This document shows, piece after piece, positions 9,216 through 17,933 of a stretch of DNA of 64,000 nucleotides. The stretch comes from Bacillota bacterium (GTDB lineage Bacteria; Bacillota; Clostridia; Lachnospirales; Lachnospiraceae): the NCBI GenBank assembly GCA_023408815.1, contig JAEYJO010000052.1, positions 75,758 through 139,757 of the forward strand, written 5' to 3'. Under the pieces are notes generated by a model. It was not told where the DNA came from. It made no database searches and saw nothing but the letters and a program-made list of their open reading frames with translations. The position numbers and the translations under genes are program-made. The stretch's first letter is position 1. Each line of letters opens with the position of its first letter.

Positions 9216-9990
9216 TCGCTTCGTCCTCCTTTCCAGCGATATCATCCGTTATTTCTGTAATTTCTATCTCTTTTATCTTTTCCTTTTCAGCATGCTTACC
9301 GGTATCATAAAACCGGTGACCGCAGCCCGTATCAGAACAATTCATGCAATCTTCGCTGCAGCCCGACTGGATTTTAGAAACATCTCTGCCCTTCCTCGTA
9401 CCTTTTATCTTAATCTTATTCTGAATAGCCGTAAGGGCCGCAAGAACAAAGAACGCTCCAGGTGCCATGATGAAAATAGTGCATGGTATATAGGCCTCCG
9501 GCATGATATGATATCCGAACAATTCCCCTGCTCCTATGATCTCTCTCACCGCACCGATACAAGTGAGAGCAAAGGAAAAGCCCAGTCCCATTCCCACACC
9601 ATCGAAAAAAGACGGGATAACAGAGTTTTTCGAGGCGTAAGCCTCAGCCCTTCCTAAAATAATGCAGTTAACCACAATGAGCGGTATGTATATTCCGAGC
9701 GCATTGTATAAAGACGGAAGGAATCCCTCCAAAAGAAGCTCCATCATCGTGACGAAGGAAGCGATTACAACAATAAAGGCAGGAATCCTCACCTTATCCG
9801 GGATAATGTTCCTAAGCAGCGAGATAAACATATTACTGAGCGCCAGCACCACCATCGTGGTCAGTCCCATGCCCAGACCGTTTACCGCCGAAGTCGTTAC
9901 CGCCAGGGTAGGACACATTCCCAGCATCAGCACGAAGGTTGGATTTTCTTTTACAAGCCCGTTTATAAGCCTTTCATTTACACTATTCAT
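9205..9990 (-). CDS. rnfE: Rnf complex subunit E with Cys-rich C-terminal extension
   Basis: 261 residues from ATG 9990, preceded by GGAAGGAGGAAGC. Residues 1-200 are the RnfE/NqrD membrane domain (NPTFVLMLGMCPTLAVTTSA; PLIVVNCIILGRAEAYA), paralogous to RnfA, with matching membrane cysteines. After the last helix there is a hydrophilic tail of about 60 residues. It has four clustered Cys at about 211, 215, 218 and 223 (GCSEDCMNCSDTGCGH), then a charged Glu/Lys-rich end. RnfE subunits commonly stop shortly after the last helix, so this tail is an accessory feature, possibly metal- or cluster-binding. It overlaps rnfG by 8 bases and rnfA by 11. Confidence 0.95.
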   Translation of the reverse strand: MNSVNERLINGLVKENPTFVLMLGMCPTLAVTTSAVNGLGMGLTTMVVLALSNMFISLLRNIIPDKVRIPAFIVVIASFVTMMELLLEGFLPSLYNALGIYIPLIVVNCIILGRAEAYASKNSVIPSFFDGVGMGLGFSFALTCIGAVREIIGAGELFGYHIMPEAYIPCTIFIMAPGAFFVLAALTAIQNKIKIKGTRKGRDVSKIQSGCSEDCMNCSDTGCGHRFYDTGKHAEKEKIKEIEITEITDDIAGKEDEANDY

Positions 9991-10627
9991 TGCCGCTTCC
10001 TCCTTCCATGATGTTCGTATTAAGAACCGTACGGAAATAATAAAGTCCGGCATTTACACCATTTGTAACCGCGTTGGTCGTAATCGTGGCTCCGCTGATC
10101 ACATCGATCTGGTTATCTCTCTGCGCACCCGATTTCGTATATTCGAAGACCTCCACCTGCTTATCCGCAAATTGGGGCTTCAGCACTTCCTCCGCACGCA
10201 TACCGAGTCCGGCAGTCTCCGCTATTGACAAGATGGAGATTCCATTCAGGGTACCGTCCTTTCCTATGCCCAGCATGAACTGGATATCCCCGCTGTAGCC
10301 TTCGTGGTCGGTTACTGTAATGACATAACCTAATATATTGTTATCGGCATCCAACGCCTTCATAACCTCATCGATATCCACGCCTTCAAAGCCGAGCTCG
10401 CTCTTTTGAAGTACCCATTCATTCTCTGCCTGTGCTGTCTGGACGATTTCGAAGCTTTCCGCCTCGGAAAAGACCTCTTTGCAGGCCTCTTGTTTCACCT
10501 TTGCCTTCTGCGCAGCAATAGGCTCTTTCGTCACCTGATACACCAAGCCCAGAATAAGTCCTGCCGCCAGCGTAATGACGAAGAGTATAAGAGCGTCCTT
10601 CAGCATTTCTTTTATATGATCATTCAT
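9983..10627 (-). CDS. rnfG: Rnf complex subunit G (covalent FMN)
   Basis: 214 residues. A single N-terminal helix (11-31) anchors a periplasm-side FMN-binding domain. The flavinylation motif D[VI]ISGATxTT is present near residue 178 (QIDVISGATITTNAV); in characterised RnfG the Thr carries FMN by a phosphoester bond. GYVITVTDHEGYSGDI is also typical. Attachment normally needs ApbE, which is not in this window. It overlaps rnfD and rnfE by 8 bases each, so translation is probably coupled. Confidence 0.97.
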   Translation of the reverse strand: MNDHIKEMLKDALILFVITLAAGLILGLVYQVTKEPIAAQKAKVKQEACKEVFSEAESFEIVQTAQAENEWVLQKSELGFEGVDIDEVMKALDADNNILGYVITVTDHEGYSGDIQFMLGIGKDGTLNGISILSIAETAGLGMRAEEVLKPQFADKQVEVFEYTKSGAQRDNQIDVISGATITTNAVTNGVNAGLYYFRTVLNTNIMEGGSGNE

Positions 10628-11558
10628 GCTCTTTCCCTCCTTTTGTACCGAACGCCTTAGGGAAGGTCATTTTTTCAATAAGCGGAACGAGGAGGTTACC
10701 TATAATAATTGCATAGGAAACACCCTCCGCCGACGGTCCGAACAAACGGAAGATGCCGGTGAGAATTCCCAGAATAATTCCATAAACATACTGCCCCTTC
10801 TTGGTAATCGGCCGGGTCACATAGTCCGTCGCCATGAAGAATGCTCCCAGCATCAAGCCGCCTCCTGCAAGCTGTGCGCTGATATATGCCGGATCTGCTC
10901 CATGACTGCCGAATAGGCATAGAAATATCACGAAGCTTATAATATAACTGCCGGGCACCCTCAGATCGATAACGCCTAACAGAATTAAGAAGCAGGCACC
11001 CGCCACAATAGCTATCATAGAGGTTTCTCCGATGGTTCCTGCCGTGCTGCCGATAATCATATCCAGAATATTTACGGTTTCCCCGCTTCTTATCAGGGCG
11101 AGCGGGGTAGCTCCGCTGTAAGCGTCCACCTCGAAGTTGTTCATGATGGGGGTAAAGGATATGAGCAAAAAGCATCTCGCCGCCAGCGCCGGGTTCATGA
11201 AGTTCTGCCCCAAGCCGCCAAACAGCATCTTTACCACCAAAATAGCGAATACTCCGCCAATCACGCCGATCCACCAAGGAGCGGATGAGGGCAGGTTAAG
11301 CGCAAGCAAAAGTCCGGTAACCACAGCGGAGTAGTCGCCTATCGTCACCGGTTTCTTCATCAGCTTTTGGTATGTATACTCCGTAAGAACGGTAGACGCC
11401 ACCGTTACCCCTATTAAAATCAGCGCATCTATTCCGAAATTATAGATACCGAAGCCCGCGGCAGGAAGCAGCGCGATGACTACAGCGAGCATAATGCTGC
11501 TCGTGGTTACCTTGGACCTCACATGGGGATTGGAGGAAACCTTCATCAAATCACTCAC
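10620..11558 (-). CDS. rnfD: Rnf complex subunit D (covalent FMN, membrane)
   Basis: 312 residues. A multi-helix NqrB/RnfD membrane subunit with the second flavin-attachment motif, YSGATPLALIRSG. The start is taken as GTG 11558, because GGAGG lies 8 bases before it; the internal ATG at 11546 would leave a 20-base gap. Other family features are LNLPSSAPWWIGVIGG, GGLGQNFMNPALAARCFLL and FMATDYVTRP. It forms part of the ion-translocating core and overlaps rnfC by 8 bases and rnfG by 8. Confidence 0.96.
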   Translation of the reverse strand: MSDLMKVSSNPHVRSKVTTSSIMLAVVIALLPAAGFGIYNFGIDALILIGVTVASTVLTEYTYQKLMKKPVTIGDYSAVVTGLLLALNLPSSAPWWIGVIGGVFAILVVKMLFGGLGQNFMNPALAARCFLLISFTPIMNNFEVDAYSGATPLALIRSGETVNILDMIIGSTAGTIGETSMIAIVAGACFLILLGVIDLRVPGSYIISFVIFLCLFGSHGADPAYISAQLAGGGLMLGAFFMATDYVTRPITKKGQYVYGIILGILTGIFRLFGPSAEGVSYAIIIGNLLVPLIEKMTFPKAFGTKGGKEHE

Positions 11559-12909
11559 CTATCCTACCTCCTGCTTCTTCTTTCTCATTTGCTCTTCCCG
11601 ATTTCTTGGCAAGCTGTATCTTCCGCATGGATTTTATCGTCTGAGTCAGCGGCCTTCTGGCCGGACATACATAACTGCAGCAGCCGCACTCGCAGCACTC
11701 CATTCCCTGATGCTTAAGAAACGCATCTTCGTTATAATGCTCCGCGTAATCCGACAGCATTTTAGGCACAATCCTGCCCGGGCATACCTCCACGCATTTT
11801 CCGCAATTGATACACGCCCCCGGCTCCATCTGGGAAACCTCATCCTGCGTCATACAGAGGAGCGCCGACGCCGTTTTGGTGGTAGGCACATCCAAATCAA
11901 AAATGCTAAAGCCCATCATCGGCCCACCGGAGATGATCTTGGCCGGCAGCTTCTTAAAACCTCCTGCCTCGTCAACCAGCTCCCGGTAGCTCGTCCCTAT
12001 CCGCACAAGGAAATTGCGCGGATCTGAGACAGCATCTCCCGTTACCGTCACTATCCTTTGCATCAGGGGCATTCCCCTCATGACTGCATGGTAAACTGCA
12101 ACGATAGTATCCACGTTATCCACGATACAGCCTGCATCCGCCGGAAGCATCTTGGAATTAATGCTCCTTCCGGTAGTCGCATAGATGATCTGACGTTCCG
12201 CACCCTGCGGATATTTCGTCTTTAAAGCCTTTACACTAATGCGCTTCTCGTTTTTTGTCAGCTTTTTTAATATATCGATACAGTCCGCTTTATTATCCTC
12301 CACTGCCAGAATCGCCCGTGCGTTATCGAACAGGCTCAATATGATTTTAAGCCCCTCCACGATTTTTTCCGGCTCTTCTATCATCCTCCGGTAATCGGAG
12401 GTAAGATACGGCTCGCATTCAGCGCAATTGGCAATGATATAATCTATCTTTTCCGGTTCTGAGGGCGAAAGCTTTATGAAGGTGGGAAAGCCCGCACCTC
12501 CCATGCCGACCACTCCTGCTTCTTTTATCCGTTCAATGATTTCTTCCTTCGTCAATTCCTTATAGGAATCGACTGTAGAATATTCAGTCTCTTCATATTT
12601 TTCATCATTTTCCACTATGATGCTCATTACGCTGTCCCCGGTCACTACCCGTCTAGGCTCAATCGCTTTGACTGTACCCGAAACGGTCGCATAAACAGGA
12701 GCCGACACATAGCCGGACGCCTCCGCGATTTTCTGTCCCGCAAGCACTCTATCACCTTTTTTCACGATAGCCACCGCCGGTGCTCCGATATGCTGGGATA
12801 AAGGATATACCAAATCTCCCTTAGGCAGTACCGCTTTCATCGGTTTATCCTTGGACATGTCTTTGCCGTCGCAGGGATGTATACCGCCCTCAAATGTTAA
12901 TTTCGCCAT
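11551..12909 (-). CDS. rnfC: Rnf complex subunit C (NADH/FMN, two 4Fe-4S)
   Basis: 452 residues, first gene of rnfCDGEAB. The N-terminal part contains GGIHPCDGK, a barrel-sandwich-like segment, and GMGGAGFPTFIKL, the Rossmann-type NADH/FMN region also seen in NuoF. The C-terminal part has two clusters, CINCGKCVEVCP and CCECGCCSYVCP. RnfC is the cytoplasmic subunit that reduces NAD with electrons from RnfB. The operon order is the usual clostridial one. Rnf drives Na+ or H+ export as ferredoxin reduces NAD; the ion cannot be told from sequence. An AAGGGTG ribosome site precedes the ATG. Confidence 0.97.
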   Translation of the reverse strand: MAKLTFEGGIHPCDGKDMSKDKPMKAVLPKGDLVYPLSQHIGAPAVAIVKKGDRVLAGQKIAEASGYVSAPVYATVSGTVKAIEPRRVVTGDSVMSIIVENDEKYEETEYSTVDSYKELTKEEIIERIKEAGVVGMGGAGFPTFIKLSPSEPEKIDYIIANCAECEPYLTSDYRRMIEEPEKIVEGLKIILSLFDNARAILAVEDNKADCIDILKKLTKNEKRISVKALKTKYPQGAERQIIYATTGRSINSKMLPADAGCIVDNVDTIVAVYHAVMRGMPLMQRIVTVTGDAVSDPRNFLVRIGTSYRELVDEAGGFKKLPAKIISGGPMMGFSIFDLDVPTTKTASALLCMTQDEVSQMEPGACINCGKCVEVCPGRIVPKMLSDYAEHYNEDAFLKHQGMECCECGCCSYVCPARRPLTQTIKSMRKIQLAKKSGRANEKEEAGGRIGE

Positions 12910-13078
12910 TTGTCACCCTTCTTTCTCTTTAATTCGCAGGACTGCCTCCTCAAACTGCGGCCCCGGCACTTATCAATATACTATTTTTCTACAAAAAATG
13001 CTACTGCATTTTGCAAAAACATGTTATTATAACCAAAGGAAGATAAGTAATCTGTCCGTTTCGGACGAAAGGAGCTAT

Positions 13079-14182
13079 ATGAGAATTTTACGTCAAACCA
13101 TTCATTTCGATAGTTTTAATTATCCCCTCGAAAAAATCGCTCCCCTTGAAAAAATACTTTTCATCGATATAGAAACCACCGGCTTTACGGTCAAAAGTTC
13201 TTCCCTTTACCTCATAGGCGCCGCCTATTACGAAGGAGGAAACTGGTATGTTAAACAGTGGTTCGCTAATACCTACGAAGAAGAAGCGGATATTCTGTCC
13301 GCCTTTTTCCAATATGCCGGGAGCTACACACATTTGATCCACTTTAACGGGAATAATTTTGACCTTCCCTATCTGCTGCAAAAGTGTAAGCAGCATCATT
13401 TGCCTTATCATTTCAATCATTTCGAGGGTATCGATATTTATAGAAGGGTTTCTCCTTATAAGGGGGTTTTAAAGCTGCCCAACTGCAAGTTGAAGACGCT
13501 GGAGCAATACCTTGGCGTCGACAGAGAAGACACCTTCGACGGAGGAGAACTGATAAGCGTGTACCATAACTATGTAAAGAATCCTACCGACTATGCCTTG
13601 CAGGCCCTTACGCTTCACAACGCCGACGACATGAAGGGCATGCTTCGTATTCTCCCGATTCTTTCCTATTACGACCTCTTTCATTCCCCCATAACGCCGA
13701 AAAAAGTGCAGGCAAACTATTACCGGGATATAAACGGCAAACAACATCAGGAAATCCTTATGAAGCTGACTCTGCCGTCTCCTCTTCCTGACGCTCTTTC
13801 AGGTACCTTTAAAGGCTGCTATTTCAAGGGGGAAGGATTGGAAGGCACCCTTCGCATCCCTCTCTATGAGGAGGAGATGAAATATTACTATTCCAATTAT
13901 AAGAGCTATTACTATCTTCCAGAGGAGGATACCGCCATCCATAAATCCGTAGCCTCCTTTGTGGACAAGAGTCACCGCTTGCAAGCCAATGCGGCAAACT
14001 GCTATACCCGCAAGCTTTCTTCTTATCTGCCCCAGTGGGATATTATATTTGAACCCTTCTTCAAGAGAGATTATAAGGACAAAGAAACATTTTTCGAGCT
14101 GACCGAGGAAATGAAAAAAGAGCGTCCGCTGTTTGCGAAATATGCTACCCACATACTTAATATGATTGCGCAATCATACTAA
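13079..14182 (+). CDS. Ribonuclease H-like (DEDD, YprB-type) exonuclease domain protein
   Basis: 367 residues from ATG 13079, preceded by AAAGGAG; the frame is open to 12851 but that part overlaps the rnfC start and has no ribosome site. The four DEDD acidic positions are visible: LFIDIETTGF (D,E) near residue 28, HFNGNNFDLPYL (D) near 87, and LHNADDMKGM (H and D) near 181. This is the DnaQ-like fold of the YprB family, which is widespread in Firmicutes and of unclear physiological substrate. The last 150 residues are Tyr/Lys-rich and have no recognised domain. Divergent from rnfC, convergent with cheR. Confidence 0.85.
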   Translation: MRILRQTIHFDSFNYPLEKIAPLEKILFIDIETTGFTVKSSSLYLIGAAYYEGGNWYVKQWFANTYEEEADILSAFFQYAGSYTHLIHFNGNNFDLPYLLQKCKQHHLPYHFNHFEGIDIYRRVSPYKGVLKLPNCKLKTLEQYLGVDREDTFDGGELISVYHNYVKNPTDYALQALTLHNADDMKGMLRILPILSYYDLFHSPITPKKVQANYYRDINGKQHQEILMKLTLPSPLPDALSGTFKGCYFKGEGLEGTLRIPLYEEEMKYYYSNYKSYYYLPEEDTAIHKSVASFVDKSHRLQANAANCYTRKLSSYLPQWDIIFEPFFKRDYKDKETFFELTEEMKKERPLFAKYATHILNMIAQSY

Positions 14183-14219
14183 AGTGAACAAAAAATAAGA
14201 ATACTTTCCTGTTACATAA

Positions 14220-14264
14220 AAAACTACTGAATTAACAATGCCTTCCCGTTAACTCAGTAGTTTT
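14220..14264. terminator. Bidirectional terminator between YprB-type gene and cheR
   Basis: A 17-bp stem with one mismatch (14220-14236 with 14248-14264) and an 11-nt loop, with A-rich and T-rich flanks. It lies between convergent genes and ends 4 bases before the cheR stop. Confidence 0.85.
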
Positions 14265-14268
14265 ATCT

Positions 14269-15045
14269 TTATGGTTTTTCGTAAAAGAAGGAATTCCTTC
14301 TGCCGTATCCCATATCCTTATAATTGATAATCTGCTCTGTACTGCCGATAAATAAAATCCCCTTACTTGCCAATGCCCGTTGGAACTTCACGAATACCTC
14401 GTCCTTCGCTTCCTCCGTAAAATATATGAGAACATTGCGGCAAATAATCATATGCCATCCATCGCGATACGAGTCCTTCAGTAAATTGTGCTCACCGAAT
14501 TCCACTCGTTTCTTAATATCCTCCGATATTTGATAGGATAAACCAACCTTGGTAAAATATTTCTTCTTCAAGTCCTCCGGTACACTGGATATGCTCTTGT
14601 CCGAATACAAGCCTACCTTTGCCTTAGCGATGACCTGCTTGTCCAAGTCCGTCGCATACACTTTTATCTGCTCTAACGGAATATGCCTAGACAGAGCCAT
14701 TACGAGAGAATAAGGTTCATCTCCGGTAGAGCACGCTGCGCTCCATATCTTCAGGTTCCTGCCAAACTTAGTTATCAGCTCGGGAATAATCTCCTTATCC
14801 AAGACCTGCCATTGATCGGGATTGCGATAGAATTCCGATACATTAATCGTAAGATAGTTGACAAATTCTTCGAACTTGACACGATTCTCCTTGATATATG
14901 CGATATACTTATCATATCCCACCACATTATTTTTGGCTATCAGCGTATCGATACGGCGTTTCATCTGCTTTTCTTTATAAGAGCTCAAATCAATTTTAGT
15001 TAAATTATAAACTGCAGTCTTGAACCATTCATAGTCATAAGCCAT
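14269..15045 (-). CDS. cheR: CheR-type chemotaxis glutamate methyltransferase
   Basis: 258 residues. It methylates glutamates on chemoreceptors using S-adenosylmethionine. An all-helical CheR N-terminal domain (1-75) with NVSEFYRNPDQW is followed by the methyltransferase domain: SAM motif IWSAACSTGDEPYSLVMAL near residue 100, YATDLDKQVIAKA, and the late motif MIICRNVLIYFTEE. AGGTAAGG precedes the ATG. Its presence implies a chemotaxis system elsewhere; no other che or fla gene is in the window. Confidence 0.95.
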   Translation of the reverse strand: MAYDYEWFKTAVYNLTKIDLSSYKEKQMKRRIDTLIAKNNVVGYDKYIAYIKENRVKFEEFVNYLTINVSEFYRNPDQWQVLDKEIIPELITKFGRNLKIWSAACSTGDEPYSLVMALSRHIPLEQIKVYATDLDKQVIAKAKVGLYSDKSISSVPEDLKKKYFTKVGLSYQISEDIKKRVEFGEHNLLKDSYRDGWHMIICRNVLIYFTEEAKDEVFVKFQRALASKGILFIGSTEQIINYKDMGYGRRNSFFYEKP

Positions 15046-15071
15046 AGCCTTACCTACCGTAATTTATTCTT

Positions 15072-16223
15072 TTATTCCTCGGAAGTCTCTTCCTGTTCGC
15101 CGGCAATCACCGCCTCGATATCCACAGATACCACATCCTCATCGGATTCTTTCTCTTCTTCCTTCGGTTCAGGAGCGAACATCGCTTTAACGCTCAGGCT
15201 GATTTTCTTCTCCTCATCGTTGAAGTCGACCACCTTAGCCGTCACTTCCTCGCCTGCCTTAAGTACATCGGAGGGCTTCTCGATATGATCCTTGGAAATC
15301 TGAGATACGTGAAGCAGTGCATCCACGCCGGGCTCTAATTCGATAAATGCACCGAAATCGGTCATTCTGGCCACTTTTCCGGTTACCACATTGCCTACCG
15401 CATACTTCTGGGCGGCTGCCTTCCAAGGATTCGCATCGTCAAATTTAAGGCTCAATGCGATTTTATTTCCAGAAATTTCTTTGATCAATACCTTTACAAC
15501 ATCGCCAACTTTGAATACCTTCTTCGGATTCTCCACTCTGCCCCATGACATCTCAGAAATATGGAGGAGTCCGTCTGCGCCGCCCAAATCGATAAATGCA
15601 CCGAAATCGGTCACATTCTTTACCGTGCCTTCCACTACGTCGCCTTCTTTGATCGTCTCGAAAAGCTTCTTCTGCAATTCCGCTTTTTCAGCAGCGATTA
15701 ACTGCTTGCGGTCGCCGATATATCTTCTTCTCTTAGGATTATATTCGCTGATAACAAACTGAATTTCCTGACCTGAGTATTTGGACAAATCTTTTTCATA
15801 GACATCCGATACAAGGCTTGCCGGAATAAAGATTCTTACTTCTTCCACTACTACGCTCAAACCGCCGTCCAAAACCTGAGCAACCTTTGCGGTGAGCACC
15901 TCCTTGTTATTAAACGCTTCTTCGATTCTCTTATTGCCTCTGTCAGCAGCAAGTCTCTTATAGGTTAAAAGAACTTGTCCTTCGCCGTCATTTACTTTTA
16001 GTATCTTCACTTCCATCTTATCGCCCTGCTTAGCGATTGTTGTCAAATCCACGTTTGGTTCGTTGGTGTACTCATATCTCGTTAAAATACCATCTGATTT
16101 ATAACCGATATTGAGAATAATCTCTTCAGGCTTTACATCGATGACCGTACCCTCTACTACCTCTCCTGAATGTATTGTCTTAAATGATTCCTCTAACATT
16201 TGTTCAAAAGTTAATTCTGACAT
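15072..16223 (-). CDS. rpsA: S1 RNA-binding domain protein (ribosomal protein S1-like)
   Basis: 383 residues from ATG 16223, preceded by GAGGAGG. It has four S1 repeats at about 18-85, 100-170, 190-260 and 275-345. The last two carry the standard GxVxxxxDFGAFIDL core (GTVKNVTDFGAFIDLGGADG; GKVARMTDFGAFIELEPG). The tail is acidic. In many Clostridia S1 is fused to the C-terminus of IspH; here the reading frames are separate and overlap by 20 bases, so the proteins are probably made in a coupled way. The protein should help mRNA loading on ribosomes, though short Firmicutes S1 proteins may have other roles. Confidence 0.9.
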   Translation of the reverse strand: MSELTFEQMLEESFKTIHSGEVVEGTVIDVKPEEIILNIGYKSDGILTRYEYTNEPNVDLTTIAKQGDKMEVKILKVNDGEGQVLLTYKRLAADRGNKRIEEAFNNKEVLTAKVAQVLDGGLSVVVEEVRIFIPASLVSDVYEKDLSKYSGQEIQFVISEYNPKRRRYIGDRKQLIAAEKAELQKKLFETIKEGDVVEGTVKNVTDFGAFIDLGGADGLLHISEMSWGRVENPKKVFKVGDVVKVLIKEISGNKIALSLKFDDANPWKAAAQKYAVGNVVTGKVARMTDFGAFIELEPGVDALLHVSQISKDHIEKPSDVLKAGEEVTAKVVDFNDEEKKISLSVKAMFAPEPKEEEKESDEDVVSVDIEAVIAGEQEETSEE

Positions 16224-17070
16224 AATTTTGAACCTCCTCAATTATATTATTTGGGGTCGATGCCCCGGCAGTAATACCGACCGGTGAAGCAGCTTTAAGT
16301 AGTTCTAAATGCAAGTCATCCAGTGTCTGTATAAAATGAGTGTTCTCACATTCTTTTTTGCATATTTCATACAGTTTTCTTGTATTAGAGCTGTGAGTCC
16401 CCCCTATTACAATCATGGTTTGAACCTGAGATGCAATCTGTTTTGCCTCAGTCTGCCGTTCTTCTGTTGCATTACATATGGTGTTAACAACACTAACATT
16501 GTAACCTCTTTTTGAGAAAATTTCAACTAAATCTTTAAATTTGTTGTAGTTAAATGTCGTTTGAGAAACAATACATAATTCTTCGTTTTTCAATACACCG
16601 TTATTTTTATCGTTCATGAAATCCTCCACTTCTTTTTCAGACTCCATGACGATGGTTTCTGTTACCGCCCATCCTCTGATTCCCTCTACTTCGGGATGTC
16701 CGGGATTTCCTATGATGATGATTTTCTTTCCTTCGCCGCTTTCCTTCTCCACGATTCTATGTATCCGCTTTACGAAAGGACAGGTGGCATCCACACACTC
16801 CAGACCTTGCTTATCGATGCGCTCATAAACCTCCTTGGATACTCCGTGAGAGCGTATGATAACAGTTCCCTCCGTTATCCTTCCAAGCTCTTCCATATTT
16901 TCAATTACCTGAACACCTTTTTCCTCCAGATCCTTTACGACCTCTTCATTGTGAATGATAGGCCCGAAAGTATATATCTTCTTGCCCGTTTCTATTTGCT
17001 CATAAACGCTTTCCACCGCCCGCTTCACTCCGAAGCAGAAGCCGGCGCTCTTAGCCATAATCACTTCCAT
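16204..17070 (-). CDS. ispH: 4-hydroxy-3-methylbut-2-enyl diphosphate reductase
   Basis: 288 residues from ATG 17070, preceded by GGAAAGGAAAGGG. It is the last enzyme of the MEP isoprenoid pathway and yields IPP and DMAPP. The three Cys of the 4Fe-4S site are in SAGFCFGVKRAV (about 13), CVDATCPFVKRIH (about 96) and VVNTICNATEERQ (about 191). The catalytic-region His/Glu motifs are also present (GPIIHNEEVV; IIGNPGHPEVEGI; IGGTHSSNTRKL). It lies between cmk and the S1 gene. The dispersed repeat described at 17097-17254 sits directly before its start. Confidence 0.97.
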   Translation of the reverse strand: MEVIMAKSAGFCFGVKRAVESVYEQIETGKKIYTFGPIIHNEEVVKDLEEKGVQVIENMEELGRITEGTVIIRSHGVSKEVYERIDKQGLECVDATCPFVKRIHRIVEKESGEGKKIIIIGNPGHPEVEGIRGWAVTETIVMESEKEVEDFMNDKNNGVLKNEELCIVSQTTFNYNKFKDLVEIFSKRGYNVSVVNTICNATEERQTEAKQIASQVQTMIVIGGTHSSNTRKLYEICKKECENTHFIQTLDDLHLELLKAASPVGITAGASTPNNIIEEVQNYVRINF

Positions 17071-17096
17071 CTTTTTACCCTTTCCTTTCCGCATCG

Positions 17097-17254
17097 AACC
17101 AAAGTGTGCTTCGCACATTCTCGCCGCCAGATTCTTGGCCGCACAGCTTTTGTTCCGCGTGCGAAGCTGCGCATCCTGCTCGGAGCGCTTTCATTTCATG
17201 GGAAACCGAAACTTTACGACTGCAACGTAACAAGGTCTTTCCCATGAAATGAAA
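17097..17254. repeat. Dispersed repeat, copy 1, with 17-bp terminal stem
   Basis: About 158 bp that align by eye at roughly 85% identity with 51843-52001, in the same orientation. The right-hand part is a perfect 17-bp stem, TTTCATTTCATGGGAAA (17189-17205) with TTTCCCATGAAATGAAA (17238-17254), enclosing a 32-nt loop. A smaller imperfect stem pairs GCACAGCTT with AAGCTGCGC around 17141-17169. In the second copy two stem positions differ, and both partners change together, which supports a selected structure. It holds no convincing gene. It overlaps the 3' end of cmk. Confidence 0.8.
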
Positions 17255-17912
17255 AAGGTTCACACAGCTCTAAAATAGCTTTCGCCACTTCTTCTATCGT
17301 CATAGAAGAAGAATCCACAAGCACCGCATCCGCAGCTTGACGCAGGGGTGAAATCTCCCTGCTCATATCTCGTTTATCCCTCTCCACAATGTCCCTTTCT
17401 ATCTTTGCCAGATCGCAGTGCTCTCCCTTTGCTGTCAGCTCGTCGAAGCGCCTCTTGGCACGAACTGAACTATCCGCCGTCAGATACACCTTTACATCGG
17501 CCCCCGGCAGGACGATAGTACCGATATCCCTTCCGTCCATTACCACATCCGCACTGTCCGCGAGTCTGCGCTGGAGCTCCACCAGCTTTTCCCTCACGTC
17601 TTTATTGACGCTGCTTGCGGAAGCCATATTTCCCACTTCCTCCGTTCGAATCAGAGGGCTTACGTTTTCCCCGTTTAAAAGAATTATCTGCTCTCCGTTC
17701 TCATGCCGGATGGTGATATCCGCTTCCTTGCATTTTTCGCTTATCTTCTCCTGTTCCCCTTCTCCGATTCCTCTCCTCAGAAGATAAAGCGCCATCGCCC
17801 GATACATCGCACCCGTATCGATATAAATAAAGCCTTTCCTTTTAGCCACCATCTTCGCTATCGTACTTTTCCCTGCTCCCGCAGGACCATCTATCGCTAT
17901 GCTGTAGCCCAT
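17214..17912 (-). CDS. cmk: Cytidylate kinase
   Basis: 232 residues from ATG 17912, for which AGGAG is 9 bases away; the earlier in-frame ATG at 17921 directly abuts that site. It phosphorylates CMP and dCMP. The P-loop IAIDGPAGAGKSTIAKMVA, FIYIDTGAMYRAMALYLL, and VVMDGRDIGTIVLPGADVK are diagnostic. The final 14 residues and the stop codon are encoded by the 3' stem and loop of the dispersed repeat (17214-17254), so the natural C-terminus has been rewritten by that element. It heads the cmk-ispH-S1 group common in Clostridia. Confidence 0.96.
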   Translation of the reverse strand: MGYSIAIDGPAGAGKSTIAKMVAKRKGFIYIDTGAMYRAMALYLLRRGIGEGEQEKISEKCKEADITIRHENGEQIILLNGENVSPLIRTEEVGNMASASSVNKDVREKLVELQRRLADSADVVMDGRDIGTIVLPGADVKVYLTADSSVRAKRRFDELTAKGEHCDLAKIERDIVERDKRDMSREISPLRQAADAVLVDSSSMTIEEVAKAILELCEPFSFHGKDLVTLQS

Positions 17913-17933
17913 CGTAATCATCTCCTATCCTAT

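Noticed and set aside
9052..9657. Plus-strand frame opposite rnfA/rnfE
   Set aside because: Antisense shadow of well-supported rnf genes with no domain or ribosome site.
12851..13078. N-terminal extension of the YprB-type frame
   Set aside because: It overlaps the rnfC start, lacks a ribosome site and is not protein-like compared with the domain that begins at 13079.
17075..17263. Reading frame across the repeat upstream of ispH
   Set aside because: It follows the repeat's sequence, is Cys/Arg-rich in an unstructured way, has no good ribosome site and is not preserved in the second copy.
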